Source: Paraburkholderia phosphatilytica
GTDB taxonomy: Bacteria > Pseudomonadota > Gammaproteobacteria > Burkholderiales > Burkholderiaceae
NCBI RefSeq assembly: GCF_003443895.1
Contig: NZ_QQOA01000017.1
Span: 92,239 to 156,238, forward strand
Direction of reading: 5' to 3'
Length of the DNA stretch: 64,000 bases
Position 1 is the first letter of the stretch. The number at the start of each line of letters is the position of its first letter. Below, piece by piece: positions 8,423 to 17,061 of this stretch. The notes under the pieces are model-generated. The model saw nothing but the letters and a program-made list of their open reading frames with translations. It did not search any database and had not been told where the DNA came from. The translations under genes were made by a program, and so were the position numbers.

Positions 8423-9211
8423 TCAGGATGCGTATCCCGGAGCGGCGTGATTCAAAAACCGCTTGATGCTTTCGAGGTGCAAACGTGCGCTTTCAGGGTG
8501 AGATTCGCGTTCACCCTTGGCAACCGCAGAGGCAATCTCACGTGATACAGGTGCCATCTTTGCGCCAGTGCTCCATGCCTTGACCTGCACTTCCGCTGCA
8601 CGCTCGACGTAATACAAATCGTCCCATGCTTCCGCGATGGTCAATGCGCCTATGCTGATACCGTGATTGCGCATGAACACCACGCGCGCGTCACCGAGCG
8701 ATCGAGCGATGCGGTCACCTTCAGTGACGTCCAGCGCGAGTCCGTTGTACTCCTTATCAACCGAAAGGATTCCATAAAAGCGCAGCGACGACTGAATGGA
8801 CCAGTCGAACGGATCACGGTCAAGCGCACACAATGCAGTCGCGTTCGGCATATGCGAATGAAGCAGAACCCGGATGTTGGGCCTCAGTTTATGCACCCGT
8901 GCGTGAATCCAGAACGCACTCGCTTCCGGCTTTCCACGCCCACTGAGTACGTTGCCTTCAAAGTCGCACACCAGCAACGACGACGCCGTCAATTCCGCGA
9001 ACGAGTAGCCATATGGGTTGATCAGAAACAGATCATCGCGCCCTGGGAGCAGGGCCGAATAGTGATTGTCGACACCCTCGTTGAAACCGTAGTGCGCGCT
9101 CATGCGAAACACGGCAGCGAGGTCAACCCGCATCTGCCAGATTTCCTCGCTGTCGAAGTTGACGTCGCTGCGTCTCCGGTTGTTCGTCGGAAGAGTAAGT
9201 TCGTAGGCCAT
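8423..9211 (-). CDS. class II aldolase/adducin family protein
   Basis: A 262-residue zinc-dependent class II aldolase family member. Metal-ligand motifs are HSHMP (about 125-129) and MRNHGI (about 187-192); the substrate/phosphate region is NEGVDNHYSALLPG. Family members cleave sugar phosphates or act as decarboxylases or hydratases, so the reaction here is open. The ATG at 9211 follows GGGAGCAGGG; the longer frame to 9346 runs through the promoter. It heads the operon with the ABC importer and is divergent from the GntR gene at 9424, its likely regulator. Confidence 0.88.
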   Translation of the reverse strand: MAYELTLPTNNRRRSDVNFDSEEIWQMRVDLAAVFRMSAHYGFNEGVDNHYSALLPGRDDLFLINPYGYSFAELTASSLLVCDFEGNVLSGRGKPEASAFWIHARVHKLRPNIRVLLHSHMPNATALCALDRDPFDWSIQSSLRFYGILSVDKEYNGLALDVTEGDRIARSLGDARVVFMRNHGISIGALTIAEAWDDLYYVERAAEVQVKAWSTGAKMAPVSREIASAVAKGERESHPESARLHLESIKRFLNHAAPGYAS

Positions 9212-9319
9212 CCCTGCTCCCAAAGTCGACGGTCGGCGGCGCCTCTCCGTCATTAAAAGTGCCAAAACACCGCTGCGACTCGAGACGGAATCCGCTATCT
9301 CCCATTCGTTCGCAGCATA

Positions 9320-9345
9320 CGTGTATACAATCATGTAAAAATACA
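9320..9345. promoter_or_regulatory. GntR-type operator, site 1 of 6
   Basis: Contains GTGTATACAATCATGT with the self-complementary core TGTATACA at 9322-9329. It lies in the divergent promoter between the aldolase operon and the GntR gene at 9424. It shares the TATACAWT core with five other intergenic sites in the window. Binding by a GntR/FCD regulator is inferred. Confidence 0.5.
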
Positions 9346-9423
9346 TTCAACAAGTATCGATTGCGTACCCTGGTGTTAACGCCGACAATTTGCACTGGGG
9401 ACCGTAGCCAGGATGAGTGACCA

Positions 9424-10155
9424 ATGAACGACTTCTCAATACCTTCGTGGGAACCGGTTCGCGCGCGAACTATGGTCGACGCAGCTGTCGACGCAATCGT
9501 GAGCGGTGCGTCCCGCGGGCTCATCCTTCCTGGCGACCGCATCGTCGAGACCGAAATCGCGGAAAAGCTTGGCGTAAGTCGGGTACCGGTGCGCGAAGCG
9601 CTTCGCATGCTTGAGAGCCAGGGGATTGTCAGCAGCGTGCCCAACAAGGGCATCCGGTTGGTCCCCGTCTCGCGGGAACGTGTGCACAACCTTCTCGAGG
9701 CTCGGCTGGCGCTCGAAATGATCGCAGTCAGGCGCGTCGTGGGGTTAAAGCTGAATCAAGCCCCATCGACGTTGAATCGCCTGCGTCGCCGGGTGGAGGA
9801 GATTGAATTGATGGCCCTGCGGCAGGACTACTACGGCCTCGCGCTGGCGGACGTGGCATTCCACCGCGAAGTTGCCGAGATTGGTGGCAATGACGTCGTG
9901 TCCAACCTCTGGGAGGGCATTGCCCGACAGCTGACCATTGCGTTGGGCCTGACCACCCAGATGACCAATCTGACGACGATCGTTCAGGAGCATCACGAGC
10001 TGCTCGCGGCGCTGGAGAAGGGCAATCTTCGCGAACTCGATAAAACCTGGGCGCACCACGTCAACAGCCAGAGCTGTGATGTCGACTACGAAAAGATCAT
10101 AGAAGAACGACGTGAACAGCTGCGTGCGGCAATTCAGTCGAAGGAGAAGGTTTGA
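9424..10155 (+). CDS. GntR/FadR-subfamily regulator (FCD domain)
   Basis: A 243-residue regulator. It has an N-terminal winged helix (about 15-85, with the hallmark GVSRVPVREALRMLE) and a C-terminal FCD all-helical ligand domain (about 90-225; candidate metal ligands FHREVAE and the distal HH pair AHHVNS). Such proteins usually repress the neighbouring catabolic operon and are released by an organic-acid ligand. It is divergent from the aldolase/ABC operon with a 212-base shared promoter region. Confidence 0.92.
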   Translation: MNDFSIPSWEPVRARTMVDAAVDAIVSGASRGLILPGDRIVETEIAEKLGVSRVPVREALRMLESQGIVSSVPNKGIRLVPVSRERVHNLLEARLALEMIAVRRVVGLKLNQAPSTLNRLRRRVEEIELMALRQDYYGLALADVAFHREVAEIGGNDVVSNLWEGIARQLTIALGLTTQMTNLTTIVQEHHELLAALEKGNLRELDKTWAHHVNSQSCDVDYEKIIEERREQLRAAIQSKEKV

Positions 10156-10338
10156 CAGCGCAATGCGTCGGATGAGGGTGCACGAGCGCAAGCTAGATCA
10201 ATATTCGCGCTGCCGCACGGCAGTCAGCGGCCAGATATCGAAAGTGTTGCGCCGTCGCGGTGATAAGTCGACGATGGCGCAACAGGGCAGGCAGCGGGAA
10301 TGAGCACACGGGCGGTAATCAAAACGCTCGCATCCCCT

Positions 10339-11487
10339 TTATTTCTCACCCAACACGGTCAAGGGCGTCCACGTCCCGTTTTCGCACTTATAAACGGTAA
10401 CGAATGCGTCGCGGCGATCACCATACTTGTCGAACGCGAGATGGTCGCTGGTCACACCCTTCATGTCTGTCTGTTGAAGGGCCGGCAGATAAGTGGCAGG
10501 ATCCGAAGAGTTGGCCTTGACCATCGCGGTCATCAACGCCTTGGCCGCATCATAGGAAAACGGTGCAATGGTGTCCGGGTCGCTACCGAATTTCGCTCTA
10601 TAGTTCTTCACGAATGCCACGCCGCCGGGCATCTTTTCCGTCGGGAGACCGCCCACGGACACGATCACGCCATTTGCCGACGGCCCTGCGATCTTGATGA
10701 AGCCGTCCGTTTTCGACATGTCGCCGGACGCGATCTGCGCCGGGATGCCCAACGCTCGCGCCTGCTTCACAAGAGGCGCAGACTGCGCGTCCGTTCCGGC
10801 GTAGTAGATGAAGTCGGGTTGCTTCCCCTTGAGGTTGGTCAGGATGGAGCGGAAGTCGACAGCCTGATCCGACGTGAACTCATGGTCCACCAGGTTGCCG
10901 CCCGCTGCTTTTACCGCCGACTCGAACTGCTCGGCAAGCCCTTCACCGTAAGCGGTGCGATCATCAATGATCGCAATCCGTTTGGCGTGCAGCGTGCGGA
11001 CCACGTAGTTGCCCATCACGCTACCCAGTTGCACATCGGACGTCATGATCCGAAACGTCGTTTTGAAACCCTGGCGCGTGTACGCAGGGGCCGTGGCGGT
11101 CGAAATCTGAGGAATGCCTGCGCGCGAGAAGATCGCGGACGCAGGGATCGCTACGCCGGAGTTAAAGTCGCCAAGCATCCCCTCCACACCGTCGTCGACG
11201 AGTTTCTGTGCGACGATCACGCCGGTTTTTGGATCTGCCTGATCGTCGAGCGGCTCGAGAACGAACGTTACCGCTTTGCCTCCGATCTCCGGCCTGGTCG
11301 CGTTGAATTCGGCAACGGCCAGTTGTGCGCCCGTTTCGAAATCCTTACCGTAACGCGCCTGTGGCCCGCTTAGCGGAGCGCCCAGACCAATCTTGACTGT
11401 TTGCAGGTCTGCCGCACTGGCGGATACGCCAGGCAATAGAGCCAGCAGCGCCGACGTTGCGGCAATAGTTGTGGTGCGCACATCCAT
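10339..11487 (-). CDS. branched-chain amino acid-type ABC substrate-binding protein (orphan)
   Basis: A 382-residue LivK/Peripla_BP_6 family periplasmic protein. The signal peptide is about residues 1-27, ending SASAAD; the typical start of the mature part is VKIGLGAPLSGPQARYGKD. The ATG at 11487 follows GGAAGGAGACC. No LivH, LivM, LivG or LivF gene is nearby, so it must use permeases encoded elsewhere or act as a sensor. A TATACA-containing operator lies about 250 bases upstream, tying it to the island regulon. Confidence 0.9.
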   Translation of the reverse strand: MDVRTTTIAATSALLALLPGVSASAADLQTVKIGLGAPLSGPQARYGKDFETGAQLAVAEFNATRPEIGGKAVTFVLEPLDDQADPKTGVIVAQKLVDDGVEGMLGDFNSGVAIPASAIFSRAGIPQISTATAPAYTRQGFKTTFRIMTSDVQLGSVMGNYVVRTLHAKRIAIIDDRTAYGEGLAEQFESAVKAAGGNLVDHEFTSDQAVDFRSILTNLKGKQPDFIYYAGTDAQSAPLVKQARALGIPAQIASGDMSKTDGFIKIAGPSANGVIVSVGGLPTEKMPGGVAFVKNYRAKFGSDPDTIAPFSYDAAKALMTAMVKANSSDPATYLPALQQTDMKGVTSDHLAFDKYGDRRDAFVTVYKCENGTWTPLTVLGEK

Positions 11488-11997
11488 ACGGTCTCCTTCC
11501 CTTCGAAAAAATGGACTGCATCGCCCCGAGTCAGTTCCGGCGTAGTCGGATCGAATGTTGATCCAGGGCGTACTAACGCTACCTTGCTTTGCCCAATCCA
11601 CTTCCCCGCCATCCGGATGGGCGCAGCTACGCGCTCGCTGGCTACCTGCACCGCCTAACGACCGCTGGTCGGCAATACCCGGCAGATCACCGGTCACGGC
11701 GCGTGGCCAGCACTGTCTATTCAATATTTTATACATTATCCGACGATGGTCAACGCGAAAAATAATAGCGCTTCCCCGGAGGAGAAATGGCGCCGGTCCG
11801 GGCCTGGCTAAATGGCAATTGCCGGGCATCGGCAAGCGCTGAACACGGAATGAACGCGTAGACGAAGGTGCGCCCGACACGCCGGGCTCAGAAGCCCTGT
11901 CACTGGATCGGCCGCCCCTCGCCTGTCGATCTGACTAGCGAGGAAAAAGCGGTCGAACGCCAGGGGACCGGCTCGACGCCATGTCCCGGGCTAGCCA
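11488..11997. other. 510-bp intergenic region with operator
   Basis: No convincing gene is seen on either strand. The region separates the LivK-type gene from the racemase-like gene (both minus strand). It contains one AT-rich island around 11720-11745 with the shared TATACA element and is otherwise GC-rich without recognisable features. Confidence 0.6.
11724..11742. promoter_or_regulatory. GntR-type operator, site 2 of 6
   Basis: ATATTTTATACATTATCCG, matching site 3 (ATTTTATACAATATCC) at nearly every position. It lies upstream of the orphan LivK-type binding-protein gene. Confidence 0.5.
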
Positions 11998-13011
11998 TCA
12001 GGCGACGATGAAACCCTTTCCGACGACATCACGGCGGTCGAAAGTCCAGCGCGCCGTCCCCAGGATACTGGCGGTTCCCTTGACGGTCGGGCGCACGGCG
12101 CGAATACCATTCAAAGTGGTTTCCCCCAGCAGGCACCCCTCGAAGGTGCCACTGCCCAACAGACCCTCAGTCAGAATTGGCTGATGGAAGCCTAGTTGCC
12201 CCTTCGACTCCAATAGCGCCATCATTGCGCTCGTGGCCGTACCGCCAGGCGAGCGATCGAGCTGTCCGACGCCGAAGACATGCACGTTCTTGTAGAGCGC
12301 GCCCGGCAAGGTGGGTTCATGATAGAAGGTCACGAAACCCATATCGTTGACGTGGCTCATCGACGGATGCTGGATGCGCAGCTTCTCGCGTAGCTGGTCG
12401 CGTGCAAGGATGCCGTAGTGGATAAGCGCCTTACCGGTCTCGGGAGCGATGCGGAGAGTTGTGCCCCGCAGGTCGATGGCGGCAAAGTAGTTTCCGCCGT
12501 AGATTACGTCCGCATGGAGTGCGCCCAGCTCAGGCAATTCGATCGGAACGTTGGTCGCCGCCACATAGGCTGGCACATTCTCGAAGCGGGTCCACACTGC
12601 CTTTTCACCATCGCAACCCACCTCGGCCGTCACCGGGCCCGCCAGGGTTTCGAAACGGATCATCGTATTGCCGGTTTTATTGCGTGGCACCATACCAAGC
12701 GACACCATCGCCATGGCGATCGCGATGGTTCCGTGCCCGCACATGTACTGGTACTGGGTTGCATCGATGTAGATCAGACCTGCATCGAATTCAGGCGACG
12801 ATGGGGGCGTGACGAATACCCCAACCATGTCCTTGTGACCTCGCGGCTCACGCATTAGTCCCAGGCGCAACCAGTCATAGTTCGCTTCGATGAACTGCCG
12901 TTTTTCCAGAATGGTCGAATCAGCGGGATATTGAATGCCACTGTGAATGATACAGAGCGGTTCACCCTCCGTATGCGTGTAGATAACGTCGAAGGTGTCT
13001 TGGAAGAGCAT
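11998..13011 (-). CDS. proline racemase superfamily protein with Cys91/Gly256 active site
   Basis: A 337-residue member of the proline racemase / hydroxyproline epimerase / trans-3-hydroxyproline dehydratase superfamily. The first catalytic Cys is present (MCGHGT, Cys91). The second position, normally Cys in DRSPCGTG or Thr in 3-hydroxyproline dehydratases, is Gly256 (DRSPGGTAT). Two-base racemisation should therefore be impossible; dehydration or another one-base reaction is conceivable. The ATG at 13011 follows AAAGGA; an ATG at 13035 is the alternative. It is the last gene of a PotABCD-like operon, 30 bases after the permease, so it should act on the imported compound. Confidence 0.88.
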   Translation of the reverse strand: MLFQDTFDVIYTHTEGEPLCIIHSGIQYPADSTILEKRQFIEANYDWLRLGLMREPRGHKDMVGVFVTPPSSPEFDAGLIYIDATQYQYMCGHGTIAIAMAMVSLGMVPRNKTGNTMIRFETLAGPVTAEVGCDGEKAVWTRFENVPAYVAATNVPIELPELGALHADVIYGGNYFAAIDLRGTTLRIAPETGKALIHYGILARDQLREKLRIQHPSMSHVNDMGFVTFYHEPTLPGALYKNVHVFGVGQLDRSPGGTATSAMMALLESKGQLGFHQPILTEGLLGSGTFEGCLLGETTLNGIRAVRPTVKGTASILGTARWTFDRRDVVGKGFIVA

Positions 13012-13041
13012 GAGACGGTTCCTTTTGTCGATCAAAATTCG

Positions 13042-13830
13042 CTAGTTGGACTTCGGCAGAACATCGAGACCGAAGAGAAGATCAAGGGCGACGATGCACA
13101 AGCCTGCACCCAGAATCGACAGGGCCGACACCGCCGCGATGGTCGGGTCAATGGTGTATTGCACGTAGTTGAAGAGCTTGACGGGTATCGTGGTCAACTC
13201 GGGCGTTGCATTGAAGATGCTCATCTCGACATTGATCCAGGACGTGATGAACGCCAGCACCGCGCCACTGACGACGCCACCGCGAATCTGCGGCAGCGTG
13301 ACCAGGAAAAACGTCGCCACCGCACCTGCGCCGAGGTCCCGTGACGCCTCCTCCAGTGAGCGCAGGCCACCCATCAGCTGCGGCAGCACCGAACGCATCA
13401 CGAAGGGGAAAATGATCACGACGTGGCCAACCAGCAAGGCGGGGAAACTACGCACCATGCCTATCGCACTGCCGTACTGGAGAATCGCAGCGCCCAGCAC
13501 GAGGTGGGGCAATACAAGCGGCGACATAAGAACCGCCTCGATCAAACCGCGTCCGGGGACTTCATAGCGGGTAAGCGCCAGCGACGCCGACACCGCCATG
13601 AACACCGCGATCAACGTCGCTGCCGCTGCGAGCAGCGTCGATGTAACAAAGGCCGACATGTAGCTAGGGTCGCGCATTGCGACTACGTACCAGTGCAGCG
13701 TCAGGCCGTGTGGGGGGAACGTCAGGAACTCACTGCTCGTCAAGGATGCGCCGACAACAATCACGAGAGGCAACGCGAGGTACGCGAGTACCAGCCATGC
13801 CAGAGTCCGAAGGGCGGCTCGAGCAGTCAT
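13042..13830 (-). CDS. PotC-type ABC transporter permease
   Basis: A 262-residue inner-membrane permease of the spermidine/putrescine type with about six membrane helices. The EAA loop is EEASRDLGAGAVATFFLVTLP (residues are split here by the first Gly of the turn). Its ATG overlaps the stop of the PotB-type gene (ATGA). It pairs with the 13827-14663 permease. The upstream extension to 14067 lies antisense to nothing useful and inside the other permease, so it was discarded. Confidence 0.9.
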   Translation of the reverse strand: MTARAALRTLAWLVLAYLALPLVIVVGASLTSSEFLTFPPHGLTLHWYVVAMRDPSYMSAFVTSTLLAAAATLIAVFMAVSASLALTRYEVPGRGLIEAVLMSPLVLPHLVLGAAILQYGSAIGMVRSFPALLVGHVVIIFPFVMRSVLPQLMGGLRSLEEASRDLGAGAVATFFLVTLPQIRGGVVSGAVLAFITSWINVEMSIFNATPELTTIPVKLFNYVQYTIDPTIAAVSALSILGAGLCIVALDLLFGLDVLPKSN

Positions 13831-14663
13831 GCCGCCCTCCGGATCGCGCCTGCGAGATTCGCCACCGCCACCATGAACAGGGTCAATACCAGCAAAGTGC
13901 AGCTCAACGCGCCACCGTAGTGAAAGTCGAAAACCGAGCTGTATTGCTGGAATATGAGCATGGAAAACATCGTGATTTTTCCGCCTCCGAGCAGCGCCGG
14001 CGTGACGTACGCACTCACGGACAAGGTGAAGACCATGATCGCGCCGGCCACCAGACCAGGCAGGCACAACGGAAACGTGATGGTGAAAAACGTAACAGCC
14101 TTTCCAGCGCCCAGATCTCGCGCGGCGTTCTCCAGCGTTCCATCCAGCTTACCGATTGCATTGCCAACGGTTAGGACTATGAATGGCAGGTGGATGTAGG
14201 CGAGTCCGATCAATATTCCGGTTTCTGTACCGAGCAGCCGCATCGGCGCGTCGATCACGCCGGTCGTGAGAAGCACTTCGTTGATCAGACCTTTTCGACC
14301 GAGCAGCACGATCCAGCCAAACGATCGGACAATGTTGCTCGTGAACAGCGGGAGGATCAGCAGGACAACGAAAGTGCGCCGGAACAACGGGCGGTCGACG
14401 GTACGCACGAGGTAGTAGGCCAGTGGATAGCCAAGCAAGGTGCACAGCACTGTCGTCAGGAAGGCAAGCTTGAATGTCAGGATCAGCACGCGCCAGTGAT
14501 ACTGATCGAGCAAGATACGCTCGTAGTTCGCGAGACTCACGCCATCGTTGCCCCCCTTGATGCTCGATAGCGCGACAACCAGCATCGGTGCGAGAAAGAA
14601 CGCTACAAAGAACACTAACGGCGGTCCCAACAGCAAAGCGGCGGGTAACAGTGGCTTTTTCAT
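13827..14663 (-). CDS. PotB-type ABC transporter permease
   Basis: A 278-residue permease with a strongly hydrophobic N-terminal helix (LLPAALLLGPPLVFFVAFF) and about six membrane segments. The EAA motif is ENAARDLGAGKAVTFFTIT. It is positioned 6 bases after the ATPase gene and overlaps the second permease by 4 bases. It forms the heterodimeric channel of a polyamine/opine/betaine-type importer. Confidence 0.9.
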   Translation of the reverse strand: MKKPLLPAALLLGPPLVFFVAFFLAPMLVVALSSIKGGNDGVSLANYERILLDQYHWRVLILTFKLAFLTTVLCTLLGYPLAYYLVRTVDRPLFRRTFVVLLILPLFTSNIVRSFGWIVLLGRKGLINEVLLTTGVIDAPMRLLGTETGILIGLAYIHLPFIVLTVGNAIGKLDGTLENAARDLGAGKAVTFFTITFPLCLPGLVAGAIMVFTLSVSAYVTPALLGGGKITMFSMLIFQQYSSVFDFHYGGALSCTLLVLTLFMVAVANLAGAIRRAA

Positions 14664-14669
14664 GTCGGC

Positions 14670-15722
14670 CTATTCCTCGACCACATGGAGGTCGCCAAGC
14701 CGGAACCCCAGTCGGACAGAATCGCCGCGTGCTGGGCAGATACCGTCGTTGATGCGCCGGCATGTAATCACCTGCTCCCCGACGGTCACTCGCACCATGG
14801 AGAGCATGCCGATATCGGCCACATCCTCAACGACGCCAGATGCAATCGAGAAACCAGGCTGCTCGTCGGTCACCAGGCTGACATGTTCAGGGCGTAGCAC
14901 AGCCGTATATCGCGCTGCACCTGGTCTGACTGAATACCTGATGTCTTTCGAACCTACGGAGGGGCGGATCCATTCATCGCCCACGGGCGAGCAAGACAGG
15001 AAGTTGGCGTCGCCGATGAAGTCGGCAACGAATCGCGTCTGAGGCCTGCGGTAAATTTCGCTGCCAGAGCCAACCTGTTCGATGTGACCGTTGTTCATGA
15101 CGATGATCCGGTCCGCCATGGCCATCGCTTCCTCCTGATCGTGCGTGACGAACACAAACGCAATGCCGAGTTTCGCCTGCAACTGCTTGAGTTCAATCTG
15201 CATGCGCTTACGCAACTTGAGATCGAGTGCACTCAGCGGTTCGTCGAGTAACAGAAGCTTCGGACGATTGACCAACGCTCGCGCCAGCGCGACGCGCTGT
15301 TGCTGCCCGCCGGACATCTGATACGGAAAGCGTTCCCGGTGGTCTGCCAATCCCACCATCGCCAAGGCCTCAAGCGCACGATCTCGCGCCTCTGTTTTCG
15401 ACGCCCCCGCTCTGCGCGGTCCATATGCGACGTTATCGAGTACGTGCATGTGGGGGAACAGCGCGTAGTTCTGGAACACTGTGTTCAACGGCCGCTGGTT
15501 TGGTGGGAACCGGGTAATGTCGACTCCCCGAATCGAAATCGTCCCCGAGTCCGGTGTCGCGAATCCCGCGATGCATCTGAGCAACGTGGTCTTGCCGCAA
15601 CCACTCGGTCCAAGCATGGCGACGAACTCGCCGCAATGAACGTCGACCGAGATGTCCGTAAGCGCTCTACTCTGACCGAAAGCCTTATTCAGGCTTTTTA
15701 CAGAAAGGAGAATGTCGTTCAT
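14670..15722 (-). CDS. PotA-type ABC transporter ATP-binding protein
   Basis: A 350-residue ATPase with Walker A GPSGCGKTT, Q-loop VFQNYALF, signature MSGGQQQR, Walker B LLLLDEPLSALD and a C-terminal TOBE regulatory domain (about 275-345). The length is normal for PotA-type proteins. It lies 13 bases after the binding-protein gene and powers the PotB/PotC-type channel encoded next. Confidence 0.92.
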   Translation of the reverse strand: MNDILLSVKSLNKAFGQSRALTDISVDVHCGEFVAMLGPSGCGKTTLLRCIAGFATPDSGTISIRGVDITRFPPNQRPLNTVFQNYALFPHMHVLDNVAYGPRRAGASKTEARDRALEALAMVGLADHRERFPYQMSGGQQQRVALARALVNRPKLLLLDEPLSALDLKLRKRMQIELKQLQAKLGIAFVFVTHDQEEAMAMADRIIVMNNGHIEQVGSGSEIYRRPQTRFVADFIGDANFLSCSPVGDEWIRPSVGSKDIRYSVRPGAARYTAVLRPEHVSLVTDEQPGFSIASGVVEDVADIGMLSMVRVTVGEQVITCRRINDGICPARGDSVRLGFRLGDLHVVEE

Positions 15723-15735
15723 TTTCCGAGGCCGG

Positions 15736-16770
15736 TTATTTATTGGCGATTTCGCGGTTCCACCGGTCCACGAGCGCTGCGCGCTGCTTGTTGATCTCCC
15801 ACCAGTCGAGGAACTTGAGATCCTTGACGGAGCCGTTTTCTCCCCAGGGCAGTTTGCGCGCCACCTCCGGGCTGACCGTCACGCCCTTCACCGACGGTCC
15901 AAGGTAGAGCTTCTTCGCGAGACACGCCGACGCCTCGGGCGTAATCGCAGCATTGATGAATTTCTCCGCTGCAGCCTTGTTGCGGGCCCCTTTGACCAGA
16001 TGCAGCCGCACGTCGCCACCCCACGCGCCTTCCTTGGGTGCGACAAAGGCTAGCGGCAAACCGCGATCGGCCAGATCCCAGGTCGGCGCACTGTTGTACA
16101 CCGCCGCCACCACATCTCCGCTCTGCAGTGCGTTCGCCGCGGCACCTGAACTGTCATAGAACGCCGACACCTTGAGCTTCTTGAGCTTCGCGAAGGTAAC
16201 GTCCATGTCAGCAGGCGGCTTGTTGATCGAGTTCAGGAAGAAGACTGTCGGTACGCCCAAGGCATTCGCTGGCGAAGGAAACGTCAGCTCATTGGCCATA
16301 TCGGCGCGCCACAGGTCGTTCCAGGACGTCGGCGGGACCTTCAACTCCTTCGTGTTGTATGCGATCCCGACGGCGTAGAAGCCGGTGCTCACCGCGAACA
16401 CGGTGCCGTCATGCCGATAAACGCCCTCCGGCACGACGTTGCTCAGGTTAGGAATCTCCGCTGGGTTGAGCGAGTCAATAACGCCAGCCGCCGTGGCAAG
16501 TTCGCTTACACCACTGTCCATCCACACGGCGTCAATAGCGGGCGCGGAGCGCTGCTGCTCGAGCTTTGACAGATTGACCGTCGAGGTGCCGATTTCAGGA
16601 ATCACGTTGATACCCGTGGCCCTGGTGAACGGTTGCGCCACGCATTGATTGAACGCGTCGCCCCAGTTTCCACCGAACCAGCCAACGGTGACCGACTCCG
16701 CCGAGGCGTCCACCGCAAAAGCACCTGCGAAGACCACCCCTACCACCAGCATCCGCCTTAACGATTTCAT
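15736..16770 (-). CDS. PotD-type periplasmic substrate-binding protein
   Basis: A 344-residue family-1 binding protein with a signal peptide of about residues 1-25 (VDASA-ES). The mature part begins VTVGWFGGNWGDAFNQC. The ATG at 16770 follows GGAGAGCAAG. It is the first gene of a five-gene minus-strand operon (binding protein, ATPase, two permeases, racemase-like protein). Polyamine specificity is not assured: the racemase-like partner suggests a cyclic imino acid or its betaine. Confidence 0.9.
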   Translation of the reverse strand: MKSLRRMLVVGVVFAGAFAVDASAESVTVGWFGGNWGDAFNQCVAQPFTRATGINVIPEIGTSTVNLSKLEQQRSAPAIDAVWMDSGVSELATAAGVIDSLNPAEIPNLSNVVPEGVYRHDGTVFAVSTGFYAVGIAYNTKELKVPPTSWNDLWRADMANELTFPSPANALGVPTVFFLNSINKPPADMDVTFAKLKKLKVSAFYDSSGAAANALQSGDVVAAVYNSAPTWDLADRGLPLAFVAPKEGAWGGDVRLHLVKGARNKAAAEKFINAAITPEASACLAKKLYLGPSVKGVTVSPEVARKLPWGENGSVKDLKFLDWWEINKQRAALVDRWNREIANK

Positions 16771-17061
16771 CTTGCTCTCCAGTGTCTGTCTTTGAGTCGC
16801 ATAGTGCTGCCGCAGCGATTTATGAAACAAGAAGTGGACGGACAGAAACTTGAACATTTCCGCCATCGCGTTTACCCGGAATGGCAGCCCATGGAACGTG
16901 GACCAGAATTAATTTGATTGATGGATCAGCGTGCACGATTCGCGCAGAATGTATCCCAACTGCACATGGATGATTGCTACGGGGGCATGCAAGCGTCCCA
17001 CGAAGTGCGTCCGTAACGCGGTACGCTGGCGAGCGTTGTTGCACTCATCGATACCATTGCC
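16771..17061. other. divergent promoter region, Pot-type operon / GlxA-type regulator
   Basis: A 291-base gap between two outward-reading genes. It must hold the promoters for both. I see no copy of the TATACAWT element here, which suggests control by the neighbouring AraC-type protein rather than the GntR proteins. Confidence 0.5.

Noticed and set aside
9212..9346. N-terminal extension of the class II aldolase
   Set aside because: It would run through the divergent promoter and operator; a good ribosome site precedes the ATG at 9211.
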